A DNA stretch of 64,000 nucleotides from Pagrus major (lineage: Eukaryota > Chordata > Actinopteri > Spariformes > Sparidae): assembly GCF_040436345.1 (NCBI RefSeq), contig NC_133225.1:19448040-19512039 (forward strand), read 5' to 3'. The notes under the pieces are model-generated. The model was given only the letters and a program-made list of their open reading frames with translations, had not been told where the DNA came from and ran no database searches. A program made the translations under genes and the position numbers. Positions within the stretch are counted from its first letter, which is position 1, and each line of letters begins with the position of its first letter. Below are positions 1 through 11,600 of the stretch, piece after piece.

Positions 1-1082
1 GAACTCAGAGTGAATAGAGCCATTTATATAATTGACAACCAACAGTGAGGTGATACTGAAAAGGGCACTGAACCTCTAATTCTCTTGGAGTTATTGCTCA
101 GTGGATACAAGACTGCCTGACACATGCAGAATATTAAGTATTACAATTTAATCTTACAGCAGTCCTTTCAAAGCAGTGACATGAGAAATATATTGCATGT
201 GTTTTTGGTTGATAGCCTATAACCACTAATTTAATCTATTTTTAATGAAATAGTCAATCTAACTTCTTTTCCTGTGCGCCAATTAATTGTATTTTGAATT
301 CAGAGCCTCTTATTTCTACAACAGTGTGATGAAGTTATGCGTTTAGGCAGAATTGCAGATGGACTTCTAATAAGCATGGAAGAGGAGGATATCGAGCTAA
401 TGCCTATTAAAGTCGAGCTGAAATGGAAAATTGCTTTTTGATCATTTTACATTACATCCACGGTCGACATGTTGTGCACCGATTTAACAATATATGACAG
501 ACAATTACAAATATCAGTTTATTTGTATTTTTGTGAATCAACGTCCAGTCATGTCTTCTCTCTTTTAAAAAAATGTCACGTGTGCTTACGTAAGCTTGAA
601 CCAACTAATTCAACCAGTAATATCATGTCATCGACCATCAATCAGTCTTCAACTATAAGTGGTCCTGTGCTGAATAACATTAGGTGTGGGATGAGCTTGT
701 GGCATCACGTCACGGCACTTTGGATTGAGGGGAAAAAAAGAGTTTTAAACCTTTGTGTAGGGCAAAGTCACCAAACCTTTTCAGCAGTCGGTGATCATAT
801 CATACACCTGCTGTTTTTATATCATAGTAAATATTGAAAGTGAAGTTATGGCCAAGGTGGCTGCTGCGTGGCAAGACTTACCTATAAGGACTTTGGTCAG
901 AAGGCAGTTTATACCTACTAGCAAATAGAAAGAGGAGACTTGGATATTTGCTGACCTCAGTCAGCTGGCAGGGACACTGAACACAGTGACACTTCCTGTT
1001 CCTTCCATCATGTATTAAACTGTGTGTCTGTCAGTGAACGTTAAAAGTAACAAGATGATGTTTTCTCCATGTTATTGTTCAG
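1..1082 (+). other. Upstream intron sequence of plekhm1, no exon seen
   Basis: This stretch precedes the first plekhm1 exon that I can place. I looked for coding signal between acceptor and donor motifs on the + strand and saw none resembling the preceding parts of PLEKHM1. An open frame at 469-837 has no family resemblance and no splice context. The region is most simply intron. Confidence 0.5.
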
Positions 1083-4000
1083 GTTCTGAGGGTGCGGCTC
1101 TTTCACATGAAAAATCTCTTCAAGACCTGTCGCTTTGCTAAAGAGTAAGACGTCTGCTCATGCACGTTTTCTTTAAGTTCCATAATCATTTCAAAATCTT
1201 CAAGCACAAAAGTACAACATAGGCAGTGTGTCTCTCTGTGTGTGCGTGTCTCTCTGTGTGTGCGTGTGTCTCTGTGTGTGCGTGTCGCTCAGGGTGCTGG
1301 ACCAGTTCGACAGCCTGCCAGGTCACCTGACCGAGGACCTTCACCTCTTCTCCCTCAATGACCTCTCTGCTGTGCGCAACGGTGATCTGGCTCCCCGAAT
1401 GAAAGAGCTGCTTAAACTTGGTACCATGCACGTAGATGGCTGTGTGGTAAGATAACCATCCGCTTTTAAATGTGGAGTTTATCCAGTTATAGCAGTGAGA
1501 GAACACACAATTTAAATACACAGTGAGCAATCATACAGTATTAAGAATTGCTTCATTGTCAGGAAATAACCAGAAATTCCCATCTTAATCACATGCCTGT
1601 TTTTTTTCTTTCTCTTTGCCATGAACTTCCCCAGCTGTGCCAGGCGAAGGGCTTCGTGTGCGAGTTCTGCGGCAACGACAAAGATATCATCTTCCCCTTC
1701 CAGCTGAACAAGTGCCAGCGCTGCGAAGGTGAGCCCTCTCTGCCGGTGGCAGGCCTGGGCGGCTTGAGAGCCCCCTCCCCCCGCCCCTCCTTTCCACTTA
1801 CCTGGAGAGACTGGAAAATCTCCAATCCTCGTAGGCTGGCAAAGGCCCTCTCCAAAGACAGGAGAGAGGGGGAGGGAGGGGAGGAGGACTTAGAGAAAAA
1901 TGTGAACCAGGAGGTGAAGGGTGGAGAGGAAAAAGGGGACACAGCAGAGGAGAGACAGGGAAGAGGGACAGAGTTGGAGAGGGAGGAGGAGACAAAGTGT
2001 GATAAAGAAGATGGAGAAAGGAAGGTACATAGCAAAAAGGCGGGAAGGAGTAAGGAATGGGGAAGGGAAAAAGTCAACTTATTGAAGGTTCTTCACATAG
2101 ACAGACTAAAGAAGAGCATCGCTAAAGGAGACAGAAGTGACAGTGAATCATGCAGCAGCATGGAAAGTTTAGATGAAGTCGGACAAGAGAGGAAAGGACG
2201 TTGGAAGGTATCAGGCTTAGCGAGTCTTGCCAAAGGATTCTCAAGAAATATTGAGGATGAAGGGAAAAAAGAAGTGACAGAGGAAGAGGAAAGATTTTTG
2301 GACAAAGTGGACAAAATGGGAACTAAGGAGGAAGGAAAATCCAGGAAGGAGGACGAGCAGAATGATGACATTTCAGAAAAAGGACAAACAGCTGAAACAG
2401 AAAAACCTGGTGCAGTCGAGAAATTTACACTTACGAAACTGTTAAAACCTCATCGGATGTCGGGCGTTTTCTCCAGAGGGAGGAGCAGGGCAGAGTGGGA
2501 TAGAAGTGGGGAGAGTGATGACAAAAGAGAGGTAGATACCGAGGAGGAAGAGCCAGCCTTCATTACCCGGACTACCTGGAGAGGTCGGAAAACTCGCAAA
2601 GCCATGAGGGTAACCAAAGGCAGGAAGAACAGGGAGGGGACAGAAACGGAAAGCAAGACAGAGAGTGGAGGAGAGAGTGCAGAGGTAGATGATTGCAGTG
2701 AGGAGGGTGGAGGGCAAGAGTGAAAGCAGTATACAGTATTTCAAACGGCTAAGGCTCAAATCAGCCAAGTTAAAGTTCACAAAAATGCTGAAAGTTTCAT
2801 ATTTAATGGATCGGCTGGATAAAACAGTATCTTGTATTTGTCCAGATTGAATTATCTGATGACTTCTGGATTAGTTATCATCAAGAAAAGTCAACACTTG
2901 TTTCACACGTTTTCCTCAGAGTCTGTAAATTTCAAATACTTTTTCTGTAGGGCTGCACAATCTCAACTACACTGACAGTGCTGAATATTTTGGCAGATTA
3001 GACAGTATTTTTTTACGATAACTAGTAAATAAGTGTTTAAGTAACGTTAATAGGTTTGTCTGTACAATTAATGTGATGCTCGAGCTGGTTAGCTTAGCTT
3101 AGCTTAGCCTAAAGACTGGAAACGGGGGAAAAACTACAGCCTGGTTCTGTCCAGAGATAACAAACAAGATCACTAATTAGCAGGTAATATCTTGTGTGAT
3201 TAGTGTGTACAAAGAACCTAATTATAGAACATCAGGCTGTTGTTTAACGCGGAGCTGTGCGCTGTACTATTTCTTGCAATGACGTCCTTGTGGTTGTAGC
3301 CTCACATTCAGCAGAGAGATATGAGAGTGAACAACTCTGCATATTTCCCTAAATTTTGGAAATGTTCCTTTTAAGTAAGAGAAATATAGAGAGGTAGGAC
3401 TGCACGAGTTGAGTTTGTTTGATTCTGACTTCCTGATGTATCACTTTTTCGCACATTTCAACCCTCTGCTGGTTTGAAACATTTTCCACACACTGTTCTC
3501 ATGTAGCTCCTTGCACTTTGGTGGTGTTGGTATTTCTTGTATTTCTTCTTTATTTCTGATTGTTGCACTTTGGTGGTGTTGGTATTTCTTGTATTTCTTC
3601 TTTATTTCTGACCGTTGCACAGCCGGTGGAGGGTAGATATTTGTCACCTGTTGGGTGGTGGATGCCTTTGGCTTCGTGTCTGTTGGTGTTGTGGTGTGAA
3701 GCTTGAGAACGGAAACTGAAGCTGTCACCAGTGGTTTAGTTTCCTGTCTTTGGTTCTCAGCTCTGTGCGGCTTTTGACTCGACCACAGGGATGATAAATG
3801 ATTCCAGCGTGGTGTATCGCTCATAAACGTTTACATTTCAGTTTGCTTTGGACGACTGTAAGCATAGTCTGTTAAACCTGTTTGCCTTGAACCAGTGGAG
3901 GAGCCCATTTGTATTCCCCCCTCACACTACTGTAGCTGATTCCTCCCCTCTTCCTCCATCTGAGAGGAAACGTTGCCTGTTGTCACGCTGCCTCATCTGC

Positions 4001-4765
4001 GATTGTTTTTAAGCCATTTTTGTTTTTAAATAGATTTTTTTATTGAAGGAAGACTGATATGTGTCAGAATGAATGTGTAATTTATGCTTTTAGTTGCTTT
4101 CACATCTGCCTGCTATTTATTTAAGCTTCATCTTCATGTGAACATGTAATAAACACCATTTTTGAATTTGAGTTTCCTGTCATTTCATCTACATTTCATT
4201 ACATTTAAAAAAATACTAAGAATTTCAGACATAGACTGCACTCGTAACTATCTGTTAGAGCAGATAAGTTGAGACACAGAAGAGTTTTAAAACACTCCCT
4301 GGGGAGAATGGGATGAGTCTGAACAGGTTTAGGGTGGGTGTTTCTCAGGATATCAGCTTTCTCTCATACCTGCTCTCCTTCTGCCTTGCTGCCTTCAACT
4401 TCTCAGCCTTTTATACTTCCCCTCTCACCCTGCCTCCCTCAGGTCTGATTGTGATTGGCTGAAACATCACATGTCATTGTCGGTAAACTGGTTAAACTGG
4501 TTAATCTCTGTGAACACTGCGGCAGTGTTTGGTTTAGCAGATGAGAGCTGTAAATGCTGTTATCTTCCTCTGTGTGTTGTAAATGTGTGTGTTGTCACAT
4601 CACTGACTCTTGTTTTTTTTCCTCTTTTCAGAGTGCCACGCGTGTTACCATCGCAACTGCTTCCGGGCAGGTAAAGACTGCCCTCGATGTCAGCGGCTGG
4701 CGGAGCGGAGAGAAAGGATGACCCGCAAAAACATGGAGGAACAGGAAGACGAGGGCGGTGGGTGA
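1083..4765 (+). CDS. plekhm1: plekhm1, 3' end (last four exons): late endosome/lysosome fusion adaptor
   Basis: PLEKHM1 tethers Rab7-positive late endosomes and autophagosomes to lysosomes through the HOPS complex. Only its C-terminal cysteine-rich domain (DUF4206/RZF, shared with Rubicon, DEF8 and PLEKHM3) is in the window. Exons with GT-AG borders and continuous frame: 1083-1144 (reads [15 protein letters not shown]), 1293-1446 ([15 protein letters not shown]), 1635-1728 ([18 protein letters not shown]) and 4632-4765 ([10 protein letters not shown] then CPRC, ending EDEGGG and a TGA at 4763). Paired cysteines and a histidine form the expected zinc ligands. The acceptor of the 154-base exon lies directly after a TG-rich microsatellite. 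The third exon has a good donor but also reads on into the intron (see 1729-2723). The family is certain from the cysteine pattern; PLEKHM1 rather than Rubicon rests on the remembered run LYHMK..LLKTC and HLTEDLHL. The 5' part lies outside the window. Confidence 0.82.
1228..1288. repeat. TCTCTGTGTGTGCG-type microsatellite abutting a splice acceptor
   Basis: Short tandem units of CTCTGTGTGTGCGTGT repeat about four times and end within a few bases of the AG acceptor at 1291-1292 of plekhm1. The array supplies most of the polypyrimidine context of that acceptor. Confidence 0.85.
1729..2723 (+). CDS. Possible alternative terminal coding segment of plekhm1 (retained intron)
   Basis: The frame of the exon at 1635-1728 does not stop at its GTGAGC donor but continues for about 330 codons to a TGA at 2721-2723. 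The product is very charged (Glu, Lys, Arg, Ser). It is not a simple repeat: it contains separate basic and hydrophobic patches such as [48 protein letters not shown] and [13 protein letters not shown], and an acidic serine stretch [10 protein letters not shown]. An AATAAA at 4148-4153, before the next exon, could end such a transcript. The resulting protein would lose the second half of the zinc domain and gain a long disordered tail. Against it, the DNA is purine-rich on the + strand, which removes stops by composition alone, and the complementary strand is also partly open. I recognise no family. Confidence 0.4.
3085..3190 (+). repeat. Common teleost interspersed repeat (GCTTAGCTTAGC... type)
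   Basis: The run GTTAGCTTAGCTTAGC, followed by AAAGACTGGAAAC and CTGGTTCTGTCC, matches a short non-autonomous repeat that I recall as very common in percomorph genomes. A second copy lies in the opposite orientation near 62.0 kb. The exact ends are not resolved. Confidence 0.6.
3511..3614. repeat. Two-copy 52-bp tandem repeat
   Basis: A 52-base unit starting TTGCACTTTGGTGGTGTTGG is present twice in a row (3511-3562 and 3563-3614) with almost no change, and a third partial unit starts at 3615. It lies in the last plekhm1 intron. The near identity points to a recent duplication. Confidence 0.85.
4148..4153 (+). promoter_or_regulatory. Intronic poly(A) signal AATAAA
   Basis: An AATAAA lies inside the last plekhm1 intron, 1.4 kb after the stop of the read-through frame, with a T/G-rich stretch about 15-30 bases on. 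It is positioned to end a transcript that keeps the intron. The hexamer occurs often by chance, so it is only supportive. Confidence 0.4.
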
Positions 4766-5283
4766 CCTGTGGTTGGTAACAGAAGAACCTCAGAGATTAA
4801 AGAAGATGAGCACAATGCGACCATGATTGTAGTGACTTGACCACCTCTCTTTCCGTTCCAGTCCTCTCAGACCTGGGTGACAATACTCGCTGCAAACAGA
4901 TGTTTTGATCTCATTACATTGCCAGATGTGCAGGTTTTACTACGTCAGGGCATCAGGTGTGTTGGTGCCTTCAACAGGAACATGTCTCATGTTGATTTTC
5001 AGATGCATTTAGTGTAAGCTAAGCCCCTTTCACACATGCACTTTACTCTGTGAGTACCGGCAGTTTTTTGTGTCCGTGTCATATTTGAATTGGAAATTTT
5101 TGGGGTTGATTTTTACTTTTACAGAGAAGTAGCTCAGGATCCACAGTTTACTATTCAGAATTTCTTTAAGGAAACACAGCAACTTGACTTTGGTTAATTC
5201 TCAATATTTAATTCCTAAAATTATTAAATTAGATTTCCTTGCTCATAAGTAATAATGTAGGATTTGAATTTTTTTATACATTG

Positions 5284-5297
5284 GCGCCACCTAGTGG
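5284..5297 (-). promoter_or_regulatory. CTCF-like core motif 1
   Basis: Read on the - strand this is CCACTAGGTGGCGC, which fits the vertebrate CTCF core (CCASYAGRKGGCRS). It lies just downstream of plekhm1. Binding is an inference from the motif only. Confidence 0.45.
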
Positions 5298-5442
5298 TAG
5301 TATCAAAAAGTCATCAAGGCAGACACCAATCCCTGTTGCTCCAATTTTATTTTATTTTGTGTCATTATTTTCCACCTTTTTGAGCACTGAACAACACTGA
5401 AAATCAACACTGAATTGTTCTGTATGAGAGAGTGTGAATGAC

Positions 5443-5469
5443 AATATCCTCCGCCTTACGGAGGATATT
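5443..5469. repeat. Perfect 11-bp hairpin
   Basis: AATATCCTCCG, a five-base loop CCTTA, then CGGAGGATATT. The stem is perfect. It lies in or just beyond the plekhm1 3' UTR. It is too short for a microRNA precursor and has no T tract for a polymerase III terminator. Confidence 0.6.
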
Positions 5470-6112
5470 TGACCGCAGTCATGTTGCAGTTACATTAAAC
5501 GTCTTGGCACTTAGTTCCTCTTTTGTAAAACGTATATATTTAAGATTGAAGTAGATCAGAAAAGTACGTTTTTGCTCAGACTATTGTACCCAGGTGTGAT
5601 ATTTCTCCTTCCTACAATTGCAGCTTTTGGCAACTGCTTCAACTCTGGTGATTTTCTTGGCTACTGGCTTAGCTGAAGTTTGTTTTTATGACCTAAAATG
5701 GCAGGATCTATTTTTGAAAAGAATCAAATAGCCAGTAAAATCTTAGTTTTCTTTTTATGATTTGACTGGTTTTTCAGTGCCGATACTGTATTTGAGCAAC
5801 TCTGTCCTTTATGTTGAGGTGTTTTATTTTAATTTGAAGATTTTTAACTAATCATTTAGTTTCCCTGCTCCTTACTGTCTTGTTTTAAGCTATTTTAGCT
5901 GCGCTTATGTGCCTCTGGGACCAATGAACTTAGACTGGAGGAGCAAGTAGAGTTACATTGGAAAATTAAATTTATAGAGAGACTGGACTTCAAAAAGAGG
6001 TTTCAGTGTCAGTGCTGCAAATATTTTAAACAAAACTGCAAATGCACCATTTCTGTGCTGCTTTGAGTGAGTGTGGGCGTGTGTGTGTATGTGTGCGTGG
6101 TTACTAGAAAAA

Positions 6113-6114
6113 GC

Positions 6115-6173
<59 letters not shown>

Positions 6174-6174
6174 T
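6113..6174. repeat. (GT)n microsatellite
   Basis: A nearly pure GT dinucleotide tract with one TATG interruption. Apparent open frames on both strands here are products of the repeat. Confidence 0.95.
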
Positions 6175-6549
6175 CGCACATGTCTACCTGCTGTACATGC
6201 AGCCATGCACAGGTGGTTTGCACCAGCCTAATCAGCACTTGCCTGTTTTCTAATGTTGTACGTTTTGGAACAATAGAGAGAGAAAGAGTTGAAGTTAAAT
6301 GCACTGATCTCGTCTGTTGTTGTTGGAGGGGCGAGTTGGGACGTCACTTTTTGGGGATTTTTCTAATGTTTGTTTTTAAGAACATGAAATTTCACCTTGT
6401 AATGTTTCTTTGATGAAGCTCCTGTCACCTGGGTTGCAGCAGATTGTGGGTCCACATTTAGAGAGCCTCAGTTAAGTAGATAATAAGTAATACTCTTTAA
6501 AGTGTGGCAGAAATCATTATCAAAGTAAGACTTTTGGAAGAGCGCATAC

Positions 6550-6935
6550 CTCCGCCAAGGCCCAACAGTTCCCTTTAATTCAATCAAGCCTAAAAAACAA
6601 ATTAAAATCTGCTGGATTCAGATTTTAATTTGGATCAGCCACCTGAATACGCCGGATCTTTTTTTTCGTTAAGATGCATTGTTCCCCGAGAAATTAACGA
6701 CAATTTTGAAAAATGCCCTACACTATCTCACCATGTTCAAGAAAGTGAGGAAAAATTCCTGGATGCGTCCCTTTATCTGGATTCGCACCAGAAGTTAATG
6801 GGATCTGTTCTGGGCTCAGACCCATCCTCCATTCAAGTTTTGTGGAAATCTGTTCAATAGTTTTTGTGTAATCCTGCTGACAAACCAACCAAACAACAAA
6901 CGGACACGAGCGTAAACATAATCTCCTTGGCGGAG
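6550..6935. repeat. MITE-like element with CTCCGCCAAGG ends
   Basis: The left end TCCGCCAAGG (6551-6560) is an exact inverted match of the right end CCTTGGCGGA (6925-6934), so the unit is about 385 bp with terminal inverted repeats. The interior (AAAACTATTGAACAGATTTC-like when read on the - strand, 'GGATCTGTTCTGGGCTCAGA' on the + strand) belongs to a repeat that I recall from very many animal genomes. It encodes nothing convincing. Confidence 0.7.
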
Positions 6936-8265
6936 TTGAGAATTAAATATCAGTTAGTTAATTATTGATAGATTGATTGATAACAGATATTTTCTTGCTT
7001 TCTTGCACTTTTAATCATCTGGTGCCCCCTCAGATTTATCCTTGGACCTCTTAGGTTTGGCACCATTGATCTTGTATACAGTTAAGAGATACTTTTCATC
7101 TGTTATGGCTTATTTGAATGTTTTGAGAATGCCTCATTGCCCATGAAATACTTAATCACAAATGTCTAAAAAGTGACTCTTTAGTGAATTGTATTGACAA
7201 TAAAGTGTATAAGTGGAAACAAATGAATATATGAAATTAATGCAATAGTTAATGATAATAAGGAAGTTGTGGGCAAACTAATAGGCAACCCTCTGTATTA
7301 ATCACACGTTGGATTTAATTCTTGGGTTCTGGTACCAACCTATTAATGGATAAGTGCATACAATCCTCAACAGGCTTTGCTTTATGTGTACAATCCCCAT
7401 GAGATGGTCACACTGTCAGGAGACAATACTTTAAGCAATAAATGTGACATTCATGTCCATAAACCGTTAGAGAGACAAACTGCACCCATGTGTTTTGAAC
7501 GAAACACTGAAGTCTTCATCTCCTGAACGAAGTGACCGCTGAAACGCCTCCTCAACTCAGCAGACTGTTTGTCCTTGGACTGCCTTTAACACGGAGGCGT
7601 GCGGTGGTTTGAAGTGCACTACAGATTAAAATGTTAATTATTGTTATAATTGTGATCATTATGATTATTTGTGTTCATTTGCCTTTGTTCTGTGATTATG
7701 TTGATAATAAAAGACTGGCCAGACTGTTGATGAGGGTTCTTGTTTTTGTGTGCTGATAGAAAAGTTGAGTCAGTAAGACTTTTTAATAATACATAATGCT
7801 GAACTGAAGCAGGGCTGTATTTAACAATTATTTTATTATCTACTAATCTGACTTTCATGTTCTGGATTATTAATTTGGTCTTTATAACTGCGAATCAAAA
7901 TTTCTTTGAGCCAAATGTGACTTTTTCTACCCACAGTCGGATCCTCAAATAGATTTATTTTATTGTAAAACACAAAATGAGCAAACTCTCCCGAATGAGA
8001 ACCTTGAATCAGAGGATTCATGGCATCTCTGCTCAACGTAAACAATGAATTGATTAACAGAAAAGCTGCATGTTAGTTGACAGATGAGTTGAACTGGTTA
8101 ATCATTGCATCTCTAAAATGAAACTCAGTGAAAAAGACTTTAATTGTAATGAGTTGTTTGGTACAGATACAAACTGACGAGTTCACCCCAGTTTTCACAA
8201 TATTTGTAGAAAAAAACAGCTATACAGTAAATATTCAGTAACTCACACTGTACAGTCAACCGAAG

Positions 8266-8279
8266 GCGCCATCTAGTGG
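8266..8279 (-). promoter_or_regulatory. CTCF-like core motif 2
   Basis: On the - strand this reads CCACTAGATGGCGC, a close fit to the CTCF core, in the same orientation as the site at 5284. It lies about 400 bp beyond the 3' end of channel gene A, at the border of the tandem array. Function is inferred from the motif and position. Confidence 0.5.
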
Positions 8280-8680
8280 ATGTAATGCAACATAATCAGT
8301 TTTTCAGTAGAGCTGTGTGGGCTGGAGAACCCTGAGAATGTTTCTTGGGATCAATATTAAAAAAACAAACAAACATTCACTGTTTTTACAATAAAATGAG
8401 ACGATGATTTTCAGTGTGCAGTGTACATGTTATGAGAGGCAAAAGTTTCTGTCTTGTACGCTGTCCTTATTTTTTGTTTTATGCTTTTAAAAAAGAAAAA
8501 AATCAGAGGTCAAATCTCAGCCTTAACGCACAAAATACAGTTAGTCTATGACTGCCAGTCTGACTTTATTACAGGTTTCAGGTTGTGGCTCTTTTTGTTT
8601 ATGTTCACAGGCCTTCATTTTCTCTATTGCATGTTTTTGAGGTTGACTTACACGCAATAACACGTGTATTGCCAGAAAAA

Positions 8681-11600
8681 TCATGCTCCATGCAAGTCGT
8701 TCCAGGCCCAGATACAGATGATGGTGATGAAGCTGACACTGATGAAGACAATGTACAAGCTGAACAGCAGACGGTCGATGACTATCCCGACCATTAGCCA
8801 GTCCTGCGAGGATTTGGTCCCCTGGGAGTGTTTGTCCACCTGGAGGCGGATGGCCATGAGGTCTCTGCTCAGCTTCCTCAGTTCAACCAGGGTGAGCTCC
8901 GGAGGGGCTGAAGGGGGTTTCTCTGGGGTCGTGTTATCAGAGATGTTCTGAACTGAGATGCTGGCGATGTTGGAATTCATGGCCGGTTCTGTTAAACAAA
9001 GAAAAGCACAGGTTTGATTTTTATAAAATATCCTTTTATGTATTCCAAGAAGGAAATACACACTCGTATAGGATAAAACCTTTCTGTGATGATGATCTCT
9101 GGAACATTTATTGTCACAATAATTTATAAAAAATATAAAACACTCAACTCAACTGATAGTTAACTGCAAACCAGCAAAAGTACAGCCCAACAGGGAGCGC
9201 CACAACCTTTTCAAGCACAGAATCTCATGATACAGTTTATATATCATGAAAAATCAAAGAAGCACAACACAGATTATATTCACACCGAAGCAAACAAACA
9301 AGCAAATTAGAGTCCACTGCGCAGGACATGTTTCAGTTTCCAGGGGTGGAGGTAACTAATTACAGCTACTCAAATTACTATAATTAAGTCTTTTCTTGGG
9401 TACTTGTGCTTGTGAGTATTTTTTCTACTCTGTAATACTCCTAGTTAAGTATGCATTACTCCATGTAATCTACTTAAGTACTTTTAAAATCCTAATTGAG
9501 TGCTGAGTACAATTTGAATTAATATCCAAACCTGGAGTTATCATACACTTGTGTCCTGACAAAGGCGCTGTTGCTTACAAGTGTTGCTACACTTTAAAAG
9601 GGGTGAAAAAGGAAATTCAAATGTAGGTTGCTCTACAGAAAACACTTTTTACAGGCCTGATATTTTCTACATACAATATTTTGCAGCTAATACATGAGAA
9701 ACTTCATGGGGAGATTTGTTCTTAATTAATTGGTCAAGTTCTCATGTGATTTATAGTTAAATCAGTAGTTATAATTATATATACCTGGAGGAGATGAGTT
9801 GAGGTGGACTGTGACTCTGTTGCTCGGTTTCTTTGGAGTGAGACAAACTAAAAAAGCCAGGTATCGCAGCACGAGGACACTGAGCCAGTGAGGCACTGCA
9901 CCGTACTGGTTGGAGCTGAACTGGATGTTAGTGATGAACACCGTCTCCAACAGGCTGGTCACCATCAGCGCGAGGGTGAGGGAGAAGAACACATCTGCAG
10001 GAAACAGCAACAGCAAAAACGAGGAGGATATTTCAGTAAGTATTGTGTGTTTTACTGTTTTCAGTCATACCTTTTTTTTTGTGATCCTGTTTTGGAAAAT
10101 GATGTTTACGTTAGAAACCTGAGAAACCTGTTCATTCATCTGCTTGTATACATAAGTATGACAGCTTCCAGGAATCTGGCCATCTGCCTGGAGGCAGGTC
10201 TTTTAGTGAGACCTAGAGCATAACCAGAGTCCTAATTTTCAAGCAAACACATTCAGTGAAGCGTCCGCCCAGTGGCACGCGAGCATTTATGTTGTAGCTC
10301 TGCTGGTGAAGATCCAGATTTACTCTCTTGCCTCGCGTGCAGAGGTTTTTCAGTTTCAGTGTACACACTGAGTAATATCAGTCATGTGTTAAAGGGAAAT
10401 TCTATGTCTCAGTTATGCAAATATTGGTAGTGCACTATATGTATTTAAATATATTTCTTTACATTTTGGTAAATGAGCACCACTAAAAGTATGCCGAATG
10501 ACCCATTAGCAGTTCATTTTTGCAACGTACCCATAGATGCACACACAACTGTGAATGGATTAGTTTCATGTGGAAGAAAACTTAAAAACATGATAATTCA
10601 GAGGCAAAATACACTTTAATTGGAACTCATTTCAAATGAAGAAAAAGTCCCTTATCCAGAAACACTTTCCTCCCTTACTCTTAGAGTTTTATAACATGTT
10701 CCTTCAACCCTGTCTAATTTAAAAGAAGTAACACTATCACAGGTGTCGCTCACTCATGAGAGGCGTCTGCTCCCCGGTGACAGGCAGCAGGTCGTTCATG
10801 ATGAGCAGGAAGACAGTGTAGCCCAGGATGAGGGTCATCTTGAAGGAGGACCGGTCCACACTGTGGGGAGGCAGCAGGAAGCTGAAGAGGTCCAGTGTGA
10901 CGAGGAAGCAGCTGGGGATCAGCAGGTTCACCACGTAGAGGGTTGGCCTCCGTCTCAGAATGATCTAAGGGAGACACAGAAGTACAACACCTCAAGATTT
11001 AATTGTGTTTACTTTACTTTCTGATATTATAACAATTACAACAAAGTGATCATAGAGTAATGAGGATGATTAATAGGTGCTTACATGGTATTTGATCTCA
11101 GAGTAGCTTCCCACCTCTAACGTCAGGGTGGATTGACCTAGAGTGATGTCTGCCAGCTCCCACTCCCCGTTGCTCTGCAGCACTGCTCTGGACTCCTCCA
11201 GGATCTGTTCAGCTGTGGAGCCCTGAATCATCCTGATGTCCGAAGCTTGAAGAACAGTTTTGTTTTTGAGTTATTAGAAGCCCAAAGTGAAGTTTTGTGT
11301 TAACAACCATCAACATCCAATGTACGTTCCTTATTGCAAGTCATGTAAACACACTGAATTCTGATGAAATGATCATTTCAACACTTCCTGGTTGATCTGC
11401 AGCTGAAAAGATGATGGAAAGTGAAGATCTGGAGTGACATCAGACAGTTGTTCAAGGCAAAACAGCCAACATATTAGATAGCCCATTAGCTAACGTTAGC
11501 ATTCAACCACATTCTTGCTAACATTACCGTTTAATTACATCCAGTGCTTTTTACTTCCAGGTTTAAATAAATGTGTCCAAGATTTGTGTTATTATATTTT

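Larger units (their letters stand above)
4766..8680. other. plekhm1 3' UTR and spacer to the channel array
   Basis: No coding exon is visible here. The 3' UTR of plekhm1 starts at 4766, and its end is not obvious; AATAAA hexamers occur near 7200, 7435 and 7705. The spacer carries two CTCF-like motifs, a short hairpin, a (GT)n tract and one MITE-like element, listed separately. Confidence 0.55.

Noticed and set aside
469-837. 122-codon open frame on the + strand left of the first plekhm1 exon
   Set aside because: No family resemblance, no splice context and a residue mix like random AT-rich DNA; best explained as intron.
1589-2780. Several open frames on the - strand opposite the plekhm1 read-through frame
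   Set aside because: They are serine/proline/leucine-rich mirror images of the purine-rich + strand and carry no start or splice context of their own.
6009-6413. Overlapping frames on both strands
   Set aside because: They are translations of the (GT)n microsatellite.
6630-6860. 76-codon frame
   Set aside because: It lies inside a MITE-like repeat whose copies elsewhere are non-coding.
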